Shown: positions 1-14,264, numbered from the stretch's first letter. The stretch is DNA of 64,000 nucleotides from Hevea brasiliensis (GCF_030052815.1 NC_079507.1:60854619-60918618); one strand, 5' to 3'. The notes: a model not told the origin generated them from the sequence alone. A program made the numbers and translations.

Positions 1-650
1 ACCATATGTTAAATATAAATGTGTGTCAATTTTTATGGTTATTTTTTTTAAATTAGGTGTATATATAATTTTGTTAATTTGTAGAATCTAATGTAAGGAT
101 TTTATTTTTTTTAAATTATTTCTTTTACTTCATTAATTATATTATTTTTAAATTTTTGTGCATTTATGATTTAAATATATCATAAACTTCATGATATCTC
201 TTTTTTGTCAGAGATAAAACACATGCACAAACGGGTTAGTAACGGGACATAAACTTCATGATATCATACTTTATCATTATATCATAAAAAATTTCATTTA
301 TGTAATAATCTTACACGTTATTTCATATATCTAAAATAAAGAGGGAAAAAGTGATGGTTTTATAACTTGGTTGTAAACTTGAACCTTAATCTTTCAAATG
401 ATCATAATTAATATAATTATAATCAACTTAATTAATTAATTATATATATACACACACACATATACATTCTTAAATCTAATTTCATGGCTCTTAGCTAAAC
501 TCAAGAGTATTATGATTAAAATTTAATATATGAACAATTTAATTTTTAAGAAATATGTAGATAATATTAAGTAAGAAAACAATCATGAAAGCACATATCT
601 AAGTTCGAAAATGTGTGCGTAAACGCACACGCGTTTGTGTGTGTATATAT

Positions 651-652
<2 letters not shown>

Positions 653-684
<32 letters not shown>
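653..684. repeat. (AG)n microsatellite
   Basis: This is an uninterrupted run of AG units. It is a simple repeat with no assigned role. Confidence 0.95.
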
Positions 685-688
<4 letters not shown>

Positions 689-1417
689 TTAAAGGTTTAA
701 GAAATAGAGATTTTTAAAGGACGCGTAAAGAGAGAATGCTTATAGAGAAGGAGAGTAGAATAATAATAATTGATGGATAGCTTAGTATTAAAATTGAATA
801 TTAATCTTTTAAAGGTTTAAAATTCACTTCAGAGAAAACTAGTCAAAAAGATTGGGAAGCAGAGGGACTAAATATAGAGAGAGGAAGTAGTATTAGTGTT
901 AAATTTGAAGCTTAATATTTTAAAAATTCAAAATTTAGATAGAAGAGGAAAAGAGGAAGAGAGAGAAGGTTCATGTTTCAAATCATACCAACACCAAAAA
1001 GTATGTAATTTTAATTTATTTAATAATTTAATATGAATAAAATAATTCAAAATAATTTTTACGTACTTATTATCTAATTTTCTAAATTTATTTCTCATGT
1101 AAAAATTAACTTGATTTTTCATAAAAACAAATCAAATTTAAATTTCAAATAAATGTATTTTATAAATTAAATTTTATTTTGATTAGATCATAATTTTAAA
1201 TAATAATATAATATTTAATAACATATTTTCAAAAAAAATTCAAATTTACAATTTTTTTTATAAATGTAAATTGTATTCAATAACATATAATATAATAACG
1301 ATATTTTATAAATATATTTTATATATTGATTATATCAAATTTTTAAATAATATATTATTTTTAGAATAATTATAAATAAAATAAATATATACACAATATT
1401 ATGAAATATAATAATTA

Positions 1418-1700
1418 ACGTAAATGGTTTTATAAACGAGTCCACTCATGAGTTTATTCAACGAGTTAGCTCAGGAGCCTATTTAACAAGCCAACTCGCA
1501 AATCTGTTCAGCGAGCCAACTTGTGAGCTTATAAATGAGCCAAGCCAAATACTATTGAGCTCAAACTTAGTTCGTTTATTAAATGAGCTTAAAATTCGAG
1601 CTTGAGCTTAGTTTGTTTAGGAAACGAACCAAACCGAGCCGAACTTTTATCGAACCAAGTTTCAAGCAGCTTGCGATTAGCTTGGTTCATTTACACCCCT
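1418..1700. mobile_element. hAT-type MITE remnant, degenerate
   Basis: The segment is full of GAGCTT/AAGCTC and GAGCC/GGCTC words on both strands and ends on the right with TTTACACCCCT. That is the inverse of the AGGGGTGTAAA end common in plant hAT-derived MITEs. The left end is eroded and no target duplication is clear. Related words recur at 18185-18330. Confidence 0.45.
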
Positions 1701-2814
1701 CATAAATCATATCTATTTAGGAATATAAATCCTATACTAAATGGGAACATAATATTAACTTTCTATAACGCTCCCCTTAAAATGGAAAATGGAATCTCAT
1801 CAATTCTAACAGCTACTATTTTTCCTTTTTCAAATTGAATAGGAATCTCAATAAAAACTAGGATGCAACTTCCATGCATATCTATTACTCAAATATGTGG
1901 TGTAGAAGGCACTTTTACCGGTTGTATTTGGCATAATTGAGTTAATAAATCAACATTGTTCCATTATTATAGTTCATGCATGCTCCATTTTATTGTATGC
2001 TTCATACATTAATTCTTATATAGATCACATAGTTTAAACAAAACTTTTTAAAGCTTTAACTTCCATGGTGTTCAATTCAATACTAAAAATGTATTTATGC
2101 ACCTGGATTCAGATTAATAATTACCAGACTACTTTGTCATTACTATAAAACCTCAAACATTACAAAGAATATTTCATTCAGACTTTCTCAATAAAACCTC
2201 AGACAAATTTCTCTAAATATTCAGTCTCAGTGTCTGCTTTCTAGTTATGCTTGGTGAAGTAATGAAGAAGCACCAGCCAATATTGCAAGAGGATAAATAC
2301 TAAGTAGAGAGGATCATTCCTAGAAGTTTTCAAGACCAAAGGTCTAATTTCTTAGTACTATTCTACATGGTCTTTTACTGTTCCCATAGAAGAAAGGGAA
2401 TAGGACGGTAAAGAACTAATGAAGATCATAATTGCAAGGGCACTGAGTACCAACTAAGAAAGCCAGAAAGAGTTTGCAAACTATATTTCACAAGATAACA
2501 ATTCACATACACCGTCTTATGAATTTCATTGCAACTTCAACTGTACAATAAAATGAAACATTCTCTACAACTACCTTTCAGAAAAATTAGAAAGAGCTTC
2601 CCAGGAAGTTGTCATCTAAAATGAGAAAAGTGAGGGAACAAGCTCCAAGAGCTGACTCAACAATAAGAGTAACGCTAGTTTATTTATGGTATAGTTAATT
2701 ATATCAAAAGCTCAGTGAAAAAGAGGATGACCATCTAAATTAGAGACAAATTTGCAAAAAACAAATTGGAGAGACAATGAGCTTATATTCAAGCTAATAA
2801 GGAAAGAGGGACTC

Positions 2815-5800
2815 TTATTCCTTGTTACCGAATCTGTTTGCAATGATAGGGCGGACATCATCAGCATCAACCAAGGTCTCTAAGAAGGGAAGTAATGAAA
2901 TTAATGCACAATCTGATGGATCACTAAACCAACTCTTAATGGGAATCCCATTATTTACTTGCAACCTGAAAACCTGAAACCATATAAAGAAAACAAGGCT
3001 TACACATATGGAGCGAATTGAATGAAGCATTTTTCTTTTTATTTGCGTCCTACCAATTTTTGACCCCATCATTTTTCTTTTTGGTTTGGGACAGGGGATG
3101 TAACTCAATTATGTCCTTTCAAGTTACCATTAAGCAAAAGAAGATCTTATTTTCTTTATCTCTTTCCCTTTAGGAGGTAAGCTCTTCTGTCACCTTCCAT
3201 AGAGTTTTGAGCATAGAGCTATTTATTAAAAGTTTGCTATGGTTTACATTCTAGCTACAGGTATTTCAAACAGACCCTTTTTTTTTTCTTTTAAAGATTG
3301 TAAAACACAGAGCATGGCTCTAAAAACTTGATTCAAACAACAAACACTACAATATTGAGCCCTTGGCGATAAAGAAATAAGATCTGCAACAGTCAGTCAA
3401 CAGCCCCCTTTGTCATTCAAAATCCAGCTTGCAAAATCCTTAAATTTATTGTTAAAGATAAGTACAGTTAAAATAATTTAATATTTGACTTCGTATCCCA
3501 ACTTAATTTGATTTCATTAACTCATTTATCTAGGCAGAAGCATAGCCAAGGATAAAAGCATTTGACTCAAACAAAAGCCTTAAAAAAAGCAAAGAAAGTT
3601 GAGGAAAGAAGAGAGAAGTAAAAAGTAAAACTGTTAAGGCAAAAATGGACAAGGTAAATACCTGTGGAGAATTATCAATAATGGCAACTTTTGCAAGATC
3701 AACACCTAAAACTGTCAAATCTTTTGTGTAACTTCCATCGGTGAAAATGCAAGACTCGCGGTAAACCCGCCGAGATATAAGCTTTTTATCTGGATCCAGT
3801 ATGTCCAAAAGCTGTGCTGCATAAATGCTTTGGCTGGCTGTAAAGATAACAACTTCAAACATCTCTGCAACTCTCTCCAAGAATGTATGGAGGAAAGGCC
3901 TCTGTTTTACATATACAGTGTGCTCATTCATGTTGAAAAACACAGTAAAGGTGAAGTCTGCATCATCACAATGTTCCAATGTAGAGTGGACGAGAGTTTC
4001 TGCACATACAAAAATATAATCTTGATTAAATCCTCATATTATACTTGCATATAATTTCTTCAGTGCAATAAAATAAAAAGGAAATTCACTAAACACATGC
4101 AACTATCCATAAAAGCAGAAAGCAATTATTGCTCTCCCTCAAAGCCTCCTACTCTCTCCAAACTAACCAAAAAGTTGTAAGGACCAACACAAGAATCTTT
4201 CTCTTTTCTGCATATGAAAGTAAAATATAACAAGCTAGCAACTCATCATGAACTGATTGCATTAGAATCCAGGAAATTTCAACAGCCAATAAAAATAAAA
4301 CCTAAACCAAGATTGCGCTACAAATCCTGTCAGAAATTCTCAAAAACCATGACTGGGAATGTCAGGGACATTTCAGAAATTTCATGAACACCTGAAATTG
4401 TTGTCTAAATGCCCTGCCTTAAGAAAGCTTAACTCAGAACATTCTTAATAAAATCTATATTTTACAACAATAGTAATCTAACGTGTAGATCACGTATTTA
4501 AAACCTCTTCATGACAATATCATTTTGATAATCAATAAAACTTAAAAAATGATTTTACAAACCTGAACTCATAAGTTTTTAGCTTCTTTAGTCCCACCAT
4601 CAAACTGTTTGCCACAAAAGTAAAGCTATAGAGCATGCTAGAGTTTGCGAACTATATTTTGATTCTAAAATATTGACACACATAATATCATCCTGCAAGC
4701 TTCAGATGATTTCCTCTCATTACAAGTTTAGCAGGGTGCACTGTGATTGTGAGTGTGTACGATGTTGAAAATTAAAATTGTAAGTCTGCCATGATGAATT
4801 TAAATCTGCCAACCTATTCACTGCTTTCCATTCATTGATGACTACTGAAATACTTTGAAATAATCAATAGGGACATTTAACAGAAACAAGCAAGATACCA
4901 GAATGAACAAAGAACTAACATAATCTTTTAGGAAATAAGACAATCAACTTATTCTTACCATCCAAATCAAGTACCAGGGTTATAGACTTCATTCTCCAAG
5001 ACTCCTTTGTAGGGTGAAAATTTGACTCAACATCAGATAGTTCAGGCAAATTTTTGATAAAGAACTGAGGATCAAAGTCTTCTATCTGGTCTGAATCACT
5101 GTTAAGATCAGATTCGTGGTTGCATGATCGTATCTGATTAATTGCTAAGTACAAGCTAGCATTATCCTGATCTACTGCGCCTTCTTCACTAGATATCGTA
5201 TCATTGGAATTGCTGACTTTGGCAGTGTCTTCAAGAAAAGGTAGCATCACACATTCCTCAGCCACATCAAAAAACATACTAGGCTCAGCACATTTATAAT
5301 CAGGAAAAGGATTGATCTCAGTGATATCATCATCAACTGTGCTCCCATCAAATGGTAAGCCAGTAATAATCATGTCAGAAATAAAGAAATCTGATATATT
5401 GCATGTTTGATAGTCACATGAGCTTCTGTTATCATCACTGTCATCAGCACCCGACCCTGGCACATTAAGATCTTTGTCGCTCCCTACTGAAAACGTATAA
5501 GAAATATAATCATGCAATAAGCAAAATAAGCATTAAAATAACAATAGTGCAAAATTATTTAATTTTGAAGGTTTTTTATTTCCATTAAATAAAATAATTA
5601 TTGCTTTGGTAACTATTGTTAGTGTTGACTCCAAGGACCTTAAGAATGTTGAAATACAAAAATAGATTTTGGCAAGTAGGATAAGGAAAAAAGCAAAATC
5701 AAAATTACGTTCCATGAAAGAAATGCTATTCAATCTGCTCAAAAGGACCTAGGTTCCAAAGCTATGACCCTTGAATATCTGATGTAGAACCAACAGAACA

Positions 5801-6797
5801 ATCAAAGGGAAAAAGAATAAAATTCTCAAATTCTTAGTAATTCTCAATTGTCAATTATAAAAATAATAAGCTCTTTACTAATAGACCCAGATTACATGGG
5901 TATTTATACACTAATACCTTTTGTAGACTAATAACTAGTCCCGATGGTATTAGGATTAAGAATCCCAAAGTAAGAAAACACTAAACCAATACTAACTTGG
6001 AAAATATTAAACCTAATACTTTTAATTATTTCTAAATAATAGTAGAATTCCTATATAATATAAACCTAAACTTCCCAATAGAAATTGTAATAGAAAATTT
6101 GAAATAAAGATCTTAATTTTACAATGAAAAATTAAATCAAAATAATTCATAAATTTAGATTTCCTTAACTGCTTTAGTATCCCTAAAAGGAACTAGGTGC
6201 CTACTCAGGTAAATTCGGTTATCTTTCAACTGTTAATGTTCTTACTACAGTCGCATATTCAAACCAATAATCATTCATGAAAATCAATTTTTTTACAACA
6301 ACATGCTTGTCATGCCATAAATAAGAAATAAACCATCAAGCATTAACTTGAGTAAAAATGGGAAAAAAGGATCAGGCATCTACATAAATACCACTTTCTT
6401 TTTCCACATCTTTAGCATGAACTATATCAAAAAGTAGTTCGAGTTATTTTGTGTCGTGAAAAAATGAAGATAGCTTTGAGAATAAAGAAATTCATTATTT
6501 TTACTTAATAGATGACTTTAACAATACTGGATCCATGCCAGTATATTCACACAAGTAGCTTGATATGACATATTCAATCAATACAAAAATACACCTGCAT
6601 CATCATCAATATTTGGCACACTGTGAATTTCAACAGGCTCCAGAGCAGGAGAAAAAATTGTTTCCAAGTTTGATGTACAGTTAAGGGTTGATTCCTGCAA
6701 TTTAATGAAAAATCTTTGGTGAGCTACAACAGGAATGAATTATATGACAGTATTCTACAGAGATAATAAAAAAAAATATATCATAACAGAGAAGGAG

Positions 6798-6834
<37 letters not shown>

Positions 6835-7982
6835 TCAGAATGCCAGAAAGGACAACAGTATGCATCACTGTTTGGCATCCTTGTGACTTTTGATTTTTGT
6901 TGTCCAACAGTTAAGAAAATATTATATTGTTAAAACATTGATGTCTTAGACGAAGACAGATTGCTTCAAAAAGTAGTTTTTGCTCATCTGCTTGCTTTTC
7001 AAGTACGCCATTTTTTATTGTTGAACAACAAAAACTTACATGGATGCCAAACAGGCTTAGTTAATCAACTTTTACAAAATTACACAACTACTAAGCCTTA
7101 ATCCCAAAATAGTTCGGGTCGGTTATAGGGATCCTTTTTTGCCATTCAACTCTATTTGAGACCAATTCCGCATCAATATTCAAAAATTGTAAATCTTTTG
7201 ATAACACTTCCCTCCACATCGTTAGAGGATAGAAATTTCAAATTTAATCATTTTTAACTTCCTACATTAGGTAGTGAAGAGCCACTATCTTCTCTTAGTG
7301 AGGATTCCATGTGCTATCAACCTATCAATAATAGAAAATTATCCATTTAAAGCAGCTCCAGGCATCACCAAACAAGCAGATGGTAATTGCAGTTCTCTGA
7401 AATTGGTAAAGCATAGAATTGATGAACACCAAGTATAAACCAACAATTACAAAGATTATCATGAGATTACTTGATCATTAACCCAAGAGAAGATGGTACA
7501 TCAACTTTTTTTCATTCAACATCAGTTATAGGCTATTTTTCAGTTACCTTAAAAAATAAACCAAAAAGGGTATAAAATACATTCTGCCCATTACTGACAC
7601 GACATGCTTTCTAGCTTATCCAGCAATTAGGGTCCAAATATCAGAGAATCAGATATAGAATACAATAAAAAAAAAGTAACAAACAAGACAATAGCAGCAA
7701 CATTACAGTTTCCAAATAAACCTTACCATTCTTCCCACAATGCCTGAATCTGCAAAAGTTGATGAATGCTTTTGAAACTGAGAATTTTCTTCATTCAAAA
7801 ATTCTCGCTGGTCAATAGCTTCATCACACTCAATATCCGGGGTGTATGTTTCTATACCTGATTGAACTAACAAGAAACATTAGCAGTTGCACTATATTAA
7901 TAAAATTACCACAACAAAATATATGCAATAACAAATACAAACCCATAGAATCAAACAGCTCATAATGTATGCTTTTATAATT

Positions 7983-8013
<31 letters not shown>

Positions 8014-8455
8014 CTAGACTTCATGTGACAACTTATAAACACAAAAAAATATAAAATATATAAATATCATGCACTTCATTTTATAAAATTTGCAAACTTA
8101 AGGTCTTTTTCTCTCAAAAATAAACAGAAATCAGCCAGGAAAATACTTGGAACATGATTAGGATTTAGGATAGAAGATCAAAATAAAGATTTGAAAGCAA
8201 GTTACAGAAACACCATTAGATCTTTCACATCAATTGACAGAGATATACCAATATTCCATAAGTGAAGTGAAGTTTCTTACCGTATCCATTCTGACATTTC
8301 TGAACATAAGCATCACATTCTGCTATCTGTTGAGAAACTGTGACATGAGAACCTGATTTTTTGGATATCGTATTAGACTTTTGACACACACTCAGACAAC
8401 TTTTTCCTCTTAAAGAATCCATGCTTGGTTGGGTCTTCATTTTTAATGATGGCAT
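2815..8455 (-). CDS. CTD small phosphatase-like protein (FCP1/SCP family)
   Basis: Predicted protein phosphatase of the HAD superfamily. Relatives remove phosphate from serines, such as those in the RNA polymerase II C-terminal tail; the substrate here is unknown. Six coding exons join in phase on the minus strand: 8455-8281, 7857-7727, 6694-6595, 5486-4959, 3999-3662 and 2973-2815, giving 476 aa. Residues 1 to about 290 are an acidic, poorly conserved region. The catalytic FCP1 homology domain is C-terminal (about 300-460). Its DxDxT signature is read across an intron as DLDET (Asp309, Asp311, Thr313), followed by LVHSTLEHC, then IIDNSPQ and the conserved end ANRFGNKE. The start is the first ATG of the exon (MPSLKMKT). 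Splice sites are GT-AG. The length suits the CTDSPL2-like plant branch. The family call is firm, the exact subfamily less so. Confidence 0.92.
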
Positions 8456-8606
8456 TTGATCTGTTCTTATGATATGTAACACAATCTCGACTTGGAAACA
8501 TCAGCGGGGAAACAAAACCCCTCTAAACAATGAAGAGCCAGCCAAGACTGTTGTCAGAAAGATAAGCAATGAATATATCAGAATAAATAAATAAATAAAT
8601 AAACAA

Positions 8607-8656
<50 letters not shown>
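6800..8656. repeat. Microsatellites in phosphatase-like gene introns
   Basis: Three simple repeats lie in introns: (AC)n at 6800-6830, (CAA)n at 7983-8014 and (AT)n at 8611-8656. The last is in the intron of the 5' untranslated region. None touches a splice junction. Confidence 0.95.
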
Positions 8657-8659
<3 letters not shown>

Positions 8660-10104
8660 ATTGCATAAAATAGTAATAAAGCAAAATAACTTTGTTCTGT
8701 GCACGTGCTTGTGCGTTAGAATCATATGAAAATATAGATGGAATGGACAGAATTAAAAGCACGGAAAACTTTCCTAAACTGAACAGAAACTGCTGTTTCT
8801 GACTCACTATGCCAAGAATAACAAGAGTCATCCAGACATGAGCAAAGCGACTTGCAGATCAGTAAATTGCATAGAATGCTTGACAAAATCATTTCTGAAA
8901 ATGTTAACATAATGCATAGTGCAATTGTATTGCTTTAAGGTCACAACTCAAATCTATCAACAATCATTTATTCAAAATTAGTCATGCTACAAGAATGGCA
9001 TATTGAGACTCACAACGGACTGAGAAATAGGATATCAAAGAATAAAGAACACAAAGCAGTTAATTTTAACATTTAAAATCAGAAAATAAAAAAATAAAAA
9101 AAAGAAATCCTGGACCAAATGAACTACTGATAATATATATATCTTTGAACTAATAATTTTTACGGCTATACATAACATTTCATTCTACCCGTGTTGTAAT
9201 TGCATTAATTAACATTTTCACCCTTCTTAAAGAACAAATAAAAAATTCCAATAGAAAATAACTTTTTTAGGCTGCACCATAAATTTGATCTAAATTAAAG
9301 TAAATACAGGTAAAATAAGAGCAAGAAAAACTTTTTTTTTAATCGAAGCACCAACCATCTTGTAAAGATTGTTTTTCATGGACTTGCAATAGATAGCAAA
9401 TAGATTATGCTTCTTTTCAGGAATCACATCATGATTTTCTTCAACAAAATATGAAATAAATTTTCCCCTTTCGCACAAGTATAAAACAAACAGCATGATA
9501 CTAGACTTAATTTTTTGGATATTCCTATTATCTATCAGGATTTGGATAATATGTATCCGAATTAAGCTCAAAAAGATAAAGGTCTACCTTTTAGGCTGTA
9601 TGAAACCAGTTCAAGCATAGAAATCTCAATTACAAGGCGAGAGAGAAAGAGAGAGAGAAAGAGAAGTCCCTACTTCACTAAAAGTCACAAAATTCGAAAC
9701 CCATATCAGAAACCGCCATAATCTTCAAGAGAAAAACATAGAAATGAAAGTCAACCAAGTGTTGAATCCAGATAAACGTTATCAAAACCCAGCAAACACA
9801 CCCCAATTTCACATAAAACCAGCAAAGCCAAACCAAAATCTCCCACCAAAACAAAATCAAAAGCCACTCACAATCACAAAAACCCTAGCTTCACCCAGCT
9901 CAGAAAACGACAGTTTTGCAGTTGAACTATCACCAACCATTACCGTTAAACTAGAAGCACTAGAACAGAAAAGAAAAAAGAGATCAACAACTACAGGAAC
10001 AGTACTTGAAAAAAATTCACCTGGCAGAGTTAAAAAATGAAAAACAAAAAAGAATATTCATTTTCAAAGGCCACAAAATACTTGTTTGATAGACAGAGAA
10101 ATAC
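8281..10104 (-). other. First coding exon and 5' UTR intron of the phosphatase-like gene
   Basis: The first coding exon ends at 8281. Its acceptor is probably the AG at 8462-8461, just upstream of the ATG at 8455. The 5' leader intron then spans about 8461-10104. Plus-strand open frames in this intron (for example 9744-10040) start without homology and look like chance. Confidence 0.6.
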
Positions 10105-10360
10105 CTGTGAAAGTAAAACTGAGAGACTTTCTCTCTCTAGGAGTTGTGTGTTTTCTCCATATTTAGCTGTCTTATAAAACGAAGGAAAAGACTTTGGTTT
10201 GGTTTTTCTCTCTCTCAACTTCCACGAACGGTCAAGACACATGCGATGTCGGCTTTCTGAGGGCGGGTGCGAACGGCTGAGATTCAATCTTCCTGGACCC
10301 GGTAGAACTGCCCCACGTGGATATATTACTAGATCAGCCTGCCAGGTTGCCACGTGGTCA
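10105..10360 (-). promoter_or_regulatory. 5' UTR exon and promoter of phosphatase-like gene, two G-boxes
   Basis: On the minus strand a TATA-like TTTTATAAG lies at about 10171-10179. It is followed by a pyrimidine-rich leader exon that ends in a clear splice donor at 10105/10104. Upstream are two perfect palindromic G-boxes, CCACGTGG, at 10313-10320 and 10350-10357, with starts 37 bp apart. G-boxes bind bZIP and bHLH factors in light and ABA responses. Whether they act here is inference. Confidence 0.65.
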
Positions 10361-10607
10361 TTCACGGAATGAGAGATGCTCTTGGAGGGAATACTGGAGA
10401 CAATAGTTTTTATTACACTCTCGTCATACGGCGCGTGTATTGCAACGTTTGACTACTATGGTGTGATATCTATTTGTATATATAAAGAACAAAATTCGCC
10501 TTGTGATATTTATCATTAAGGTTACGTAATGCTTACCATTAATAAGTTACTTTATTTATGTATTAAGTATTTTTTTTTATAATAGTAACTATTTATTTTA
10601 TTTTAAG

Positions 10608-10610
<3 letters not shown>

Positions 10611-10662
<52 letters not shown>
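10611..10662. repeat. (TTA)n microsatellite
   Basis: Run of about 17 TTA units in intergenic DNA. Confidence 0.95.
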
Positions 10663-12292
10663 CTCGATCTTCATAATTTAAATAATTATTTTATTTAACA
10701 ATTAGATGTTAAAACTCAAATGCCTCAATAATTGAATTTATTATGTTATTTTTTAGTTTATTAAAAATATAAAGAATATTTTTTTTAATATTTATGCATT
10801 TCAAAGTATTCATATATTTTTAATTTTAAATTTTTTTATTTTTATTTATATAGAACTTAATGGGACTATTTAAATTATAATATAGTTAATTTTTATAATC
10901 GTAAAAATTTTATTAATATTAAAATGACTTTATTTTTGAAGAGAATTTTACTCGATATATTGCTTATTTTAATTCTTAAATTTTTATAAATTTATTTTTT
11001 TAATTTTTTTAAATTCTTAACTATTTCATTTCATTATAAAACTTAATGATTAAATCTTAAAACCATTAAAAATTAAAAATTATATTAAAAAATATAAGGA
11101 ATTGATTATTCTCTTTCTTGTTAAAAAAAAATTATACATTAATTAAATTACTTATTAATTAATTTTTTATTAGAATAAAATATAAATAACATCTCAAACG
11201 TGAGTTATGAATATTATGTTTACCTGAATTTTTTATTATTTAATAAATTAATTTTCATTTAATTATTAATTTTAAACCAATTAATACATATTTAATTATA
11301 TTCATTGACTTCGTTATATTACCATTCAATATCTCCATTCTTACCATGTATATAAAATGGTAATTTTATTCATTTGAATTTTTTAATTACTGATAAAAAT
11401 GGAAATTATATGGATTTCTTTAGAATAATTTGATCAAAATATTAATTAAATAAAAAAAATCCAAAAAGATAACTATATTTTAAAGTTTTATTTTTCACTT
11501 CTTAATTTAATCAAATTTAATTTATTAAAAATATTAGTTAATTAAATATTTTAAAATTATAAAAAAAAAACTGTGCAAAGTACACAGCTAGTACATCTGT
11601 AAAAGGAGGACATCCAAGCTTACAAGAGTCGCACCCTTAGGTAATTAATATTTATACTAATGACTTATTAATTATATTAATAAATTTTAATTTAGTAATA
11701 TTAATATTAATTAAATTTATAAAATTTAAAGTTAGAATATCAATAGAAGACAATTATATTAAAAAGAATATTTATTAATTATAATTCCCCTTATGATTTA
11801 ATTTATTTACATAAATGGTATTGCTATGTATCCCCTTTAGAATGGCAAAATGCTCAATTTAACTTTCATATTTATTGAAAAGTTTTAATTTAATTTAGCT
11901 CGAAAGTTTTAATTTAAGATTAATTTAATACAAAATTTAAATTTTATGAACTAAATTTTATGAACTAAATTTGTTGATTTTTTTTATTTAAATTAAAAAT
12001 TAAGAAGTTCATATTTTTAATTTTGAGACTGAACTTTTTTTTTATTTTTTGATTTAAATCTAAAAATTAAAAAACTCAATTTCTTTATTTTCTTAATTTT
12101 TGAGCTAAATTGAATTTAAATTAAAACTTTTATTATTTACTTCTAACTGGATAAAAGTTACTTAATTATAGATGGAAAATGTTTTCAAAGCATAGTTGTA
12201 GCAAATTATTGGTGTAATTAAGAAAATTAGGAGTAGTAAATTGAAAAGAGAAGTTGTTAGTTTCCTAAACTTACTTCTTCTATGGTTTCTCA

Positions 12293-12825
12293 TAGGGGTG
12301 TGCAAACGATCGGTTCGTTTCCGAACCGAACAGAACCGATAAAATTAAAAATCGAAAATCGAAAATTTTAAAAATCGAACCGAACAGATTGATAAGAGAA
12401 AATCGAACCGAATCGAACCGATAAATTTCGGTTCGGTTCGATTTTAAACTGATCAAATCGAAATTTATAAAATTTCATATTTTTAACATTAAATCTAAAT
12501 AATAAAAACATAAAAACAAAAAAAAGAAGAAATCAAAACTAAAAAATCTTTAAGTTCGGTTCGGTTTTCTTTGATTTTGGTTCGATTCGATTCGGTTCGA
12601 TTCAATTTGATTCGATTTTTTTTTATTTCCTATATATATTAATAATTTCTGTTCGGTTCGATTTTTTTGATTTTTTTATGAAAATAACCGAACCGAACCA
12701 ATTAACCGAAATTATCAAAATTATAAACCGAACAGAACCGATTAAATTTTAAAACTGAACCGATTGAACTGAATTAATCGGTTCGGTTCGATTTTTCGGT
12801 TTAAACCGAAAACTGCACACCCCTA
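12293..12825. mobile_element. Complete hAT-type MITE with 8-bp target duplication
   Basis: The 533-bp element begins TAGGGGTGTGCA and ends TGCACACCCCTA, so its 12-bp terminal inverted repeats match perfectly. It is flanked by identical 8-bp copies of GTTTCTCA (12285-12292 and 12826-12833). An 8-bp duplication with a TAGGG end is the mark of the hAT superfamily. The body alternates GGTTCGGTTCG with its complement CGAACCGAACC and could fold into long hairpins. It has no coding capacity, so it depended on a transposase made elsewhere. Confidence 0.88.
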
Positions 12826-14264
12826 GTTTCTCATGTAGGAGATTATGAAAACATTTGGGGGATATTGATAAATAAAGTTTTGATAAGGCTAGTCAAGAGC
12901 TTGAATTCTATAATGATTCTGCTTTCAATTAACAGAGCTAATTATATTTTGTAAAAATATGTTAAATTATTATATAATAAAAATAAATTTATTGTAAAGT
13001 GCACCAACATAAATATTATCATAGTTTACTAAATAAAATTAAAATTGTTAAAAAATAAAATGATCATAAAATTCAACTTTGAATAGGCCTACCAAAAGGT
13101 CCAAAACAAGATGAACACTTGAATTGGTTAATCATTTGGGCCTGGTTTGGACAAAATAGTAGGCTGAAGGGTCCTGGTTTGTTTGGGCTTAGGATATATT
13201 ATAAAATCCTAATTAGGCTATGACCATATTTACTGTTTGGGCCTTTTATTTTTTCTACTATGACATTGGAATTCTAGATGGAAAGATTTATGCCAAAGGG
13301 AATTTAAATTAAGAAAATGACCAAAATATTATTAAATTGAAAGTTTAGGAGTGAAAAAAAAAATTAAATTGAGATATAATTTTTACTATTTTAAAATATT
13401 TTGGACCTTCCAAAATTCAAATATTCTAAACTTGATGGATTAGATTCCAATTCTCAGCTACATATTCCAATTTTGACATTGATGAGAGGAAAAAATGTCT
13501 AGACAAAATATTAGAAAAATAAATTATTTTATGTGGACCAAAACAAGCACAGAAAGTTGAATGAAATATGAAAACAATTTAATGGGTCCACTTTAGAAAA
13601 ATATTTTGTTGCACAAAGATGGGAATTAATTATTATCTAATTAATTTTAAATACACTCATTCTCTTGTAAAAAAATTACTTTTTATATTCTTAAATAGTA
13701 AATATTATTTACTATTTTAATGAAAATTAAAAAAAAACCTAACCCAGTACAGAAAGTAGTGAACCATAACATATATGCAATCATAATTTAAATTTTAATT
13801 TGATATTTTTGTTATATTATTGGAATATTTTTGACACGAACTAAATTAGAATTATTCTTAACAGAATTTCCAAAAAGAAAAAAAGGAATTCTTCTTAAAA
13901 GAGTTTAAAATTGCATTGTGGGGGTCACTGGCCATGCATTCAGATAGTAATTTCAACAAGAAACCATTAGCGTATGCTTTTATCATATCATATCTCAAAT
14001 GTTGATCATCATATCTAAAATCGAAAAACAGAATTGCGGTTGAAGATTCTTCTTCTTCTTCTCCCTTTTTTTTTTTTTCCTTTCTTTTGAGGATATTGGT
14101 TTTCCTTGCTGGACCTTGCATTTCTGCAGTCCAAGAAGATAACAGAGTGGGACTCAGTGACAGGCATTTGCATGGACCCCAAGGAAACAAGAGATGGAGA
14201 AAGGTGGAGGGTCAGTAGACACAGCACATTTGGTTCGAAACTACTAAATTTTTTACAGGAGAAT

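Larger units (their letters stand above)
1..2200. other. AT-rich intergenic DNA, no gene seen
   Basis: I see no gene in this stretch. It holds an AG dinucleotide run at 653-684 and a small perfect palindrome near 611-628 (GTGTGCGT-AA-ACGCACAC). A MITE-like remnant at about 1418-1700 is listed separately. About 2200-2814 is probably the 3' UTR and flank of the minus-strand phosphatase-like gene that ends at 2815. Confidence 0.6.
10370..13860. other. Intergenic region between divergent genes
   Basis: There is no gene between the minus-strand phosphatase-like gene and plus-strand PHYE. The DNA is AT-rich with a (TTA)n run at 10611-10662 and a complete hAT-type MITE at 12293-12825. The last part must include the PHYE promoter, but I cannot place a TATA box with confidence. 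Confidence 0.7.

Noticed and set aside
9744..10040. Open plus-strand frame of 98 codons antisense to the phosphatase-like leader intron
   Set aside because: Low-complexity Pro/Lys/Asn-rich translation, no relative recognised, and it lies in a region explained by the leader intron.
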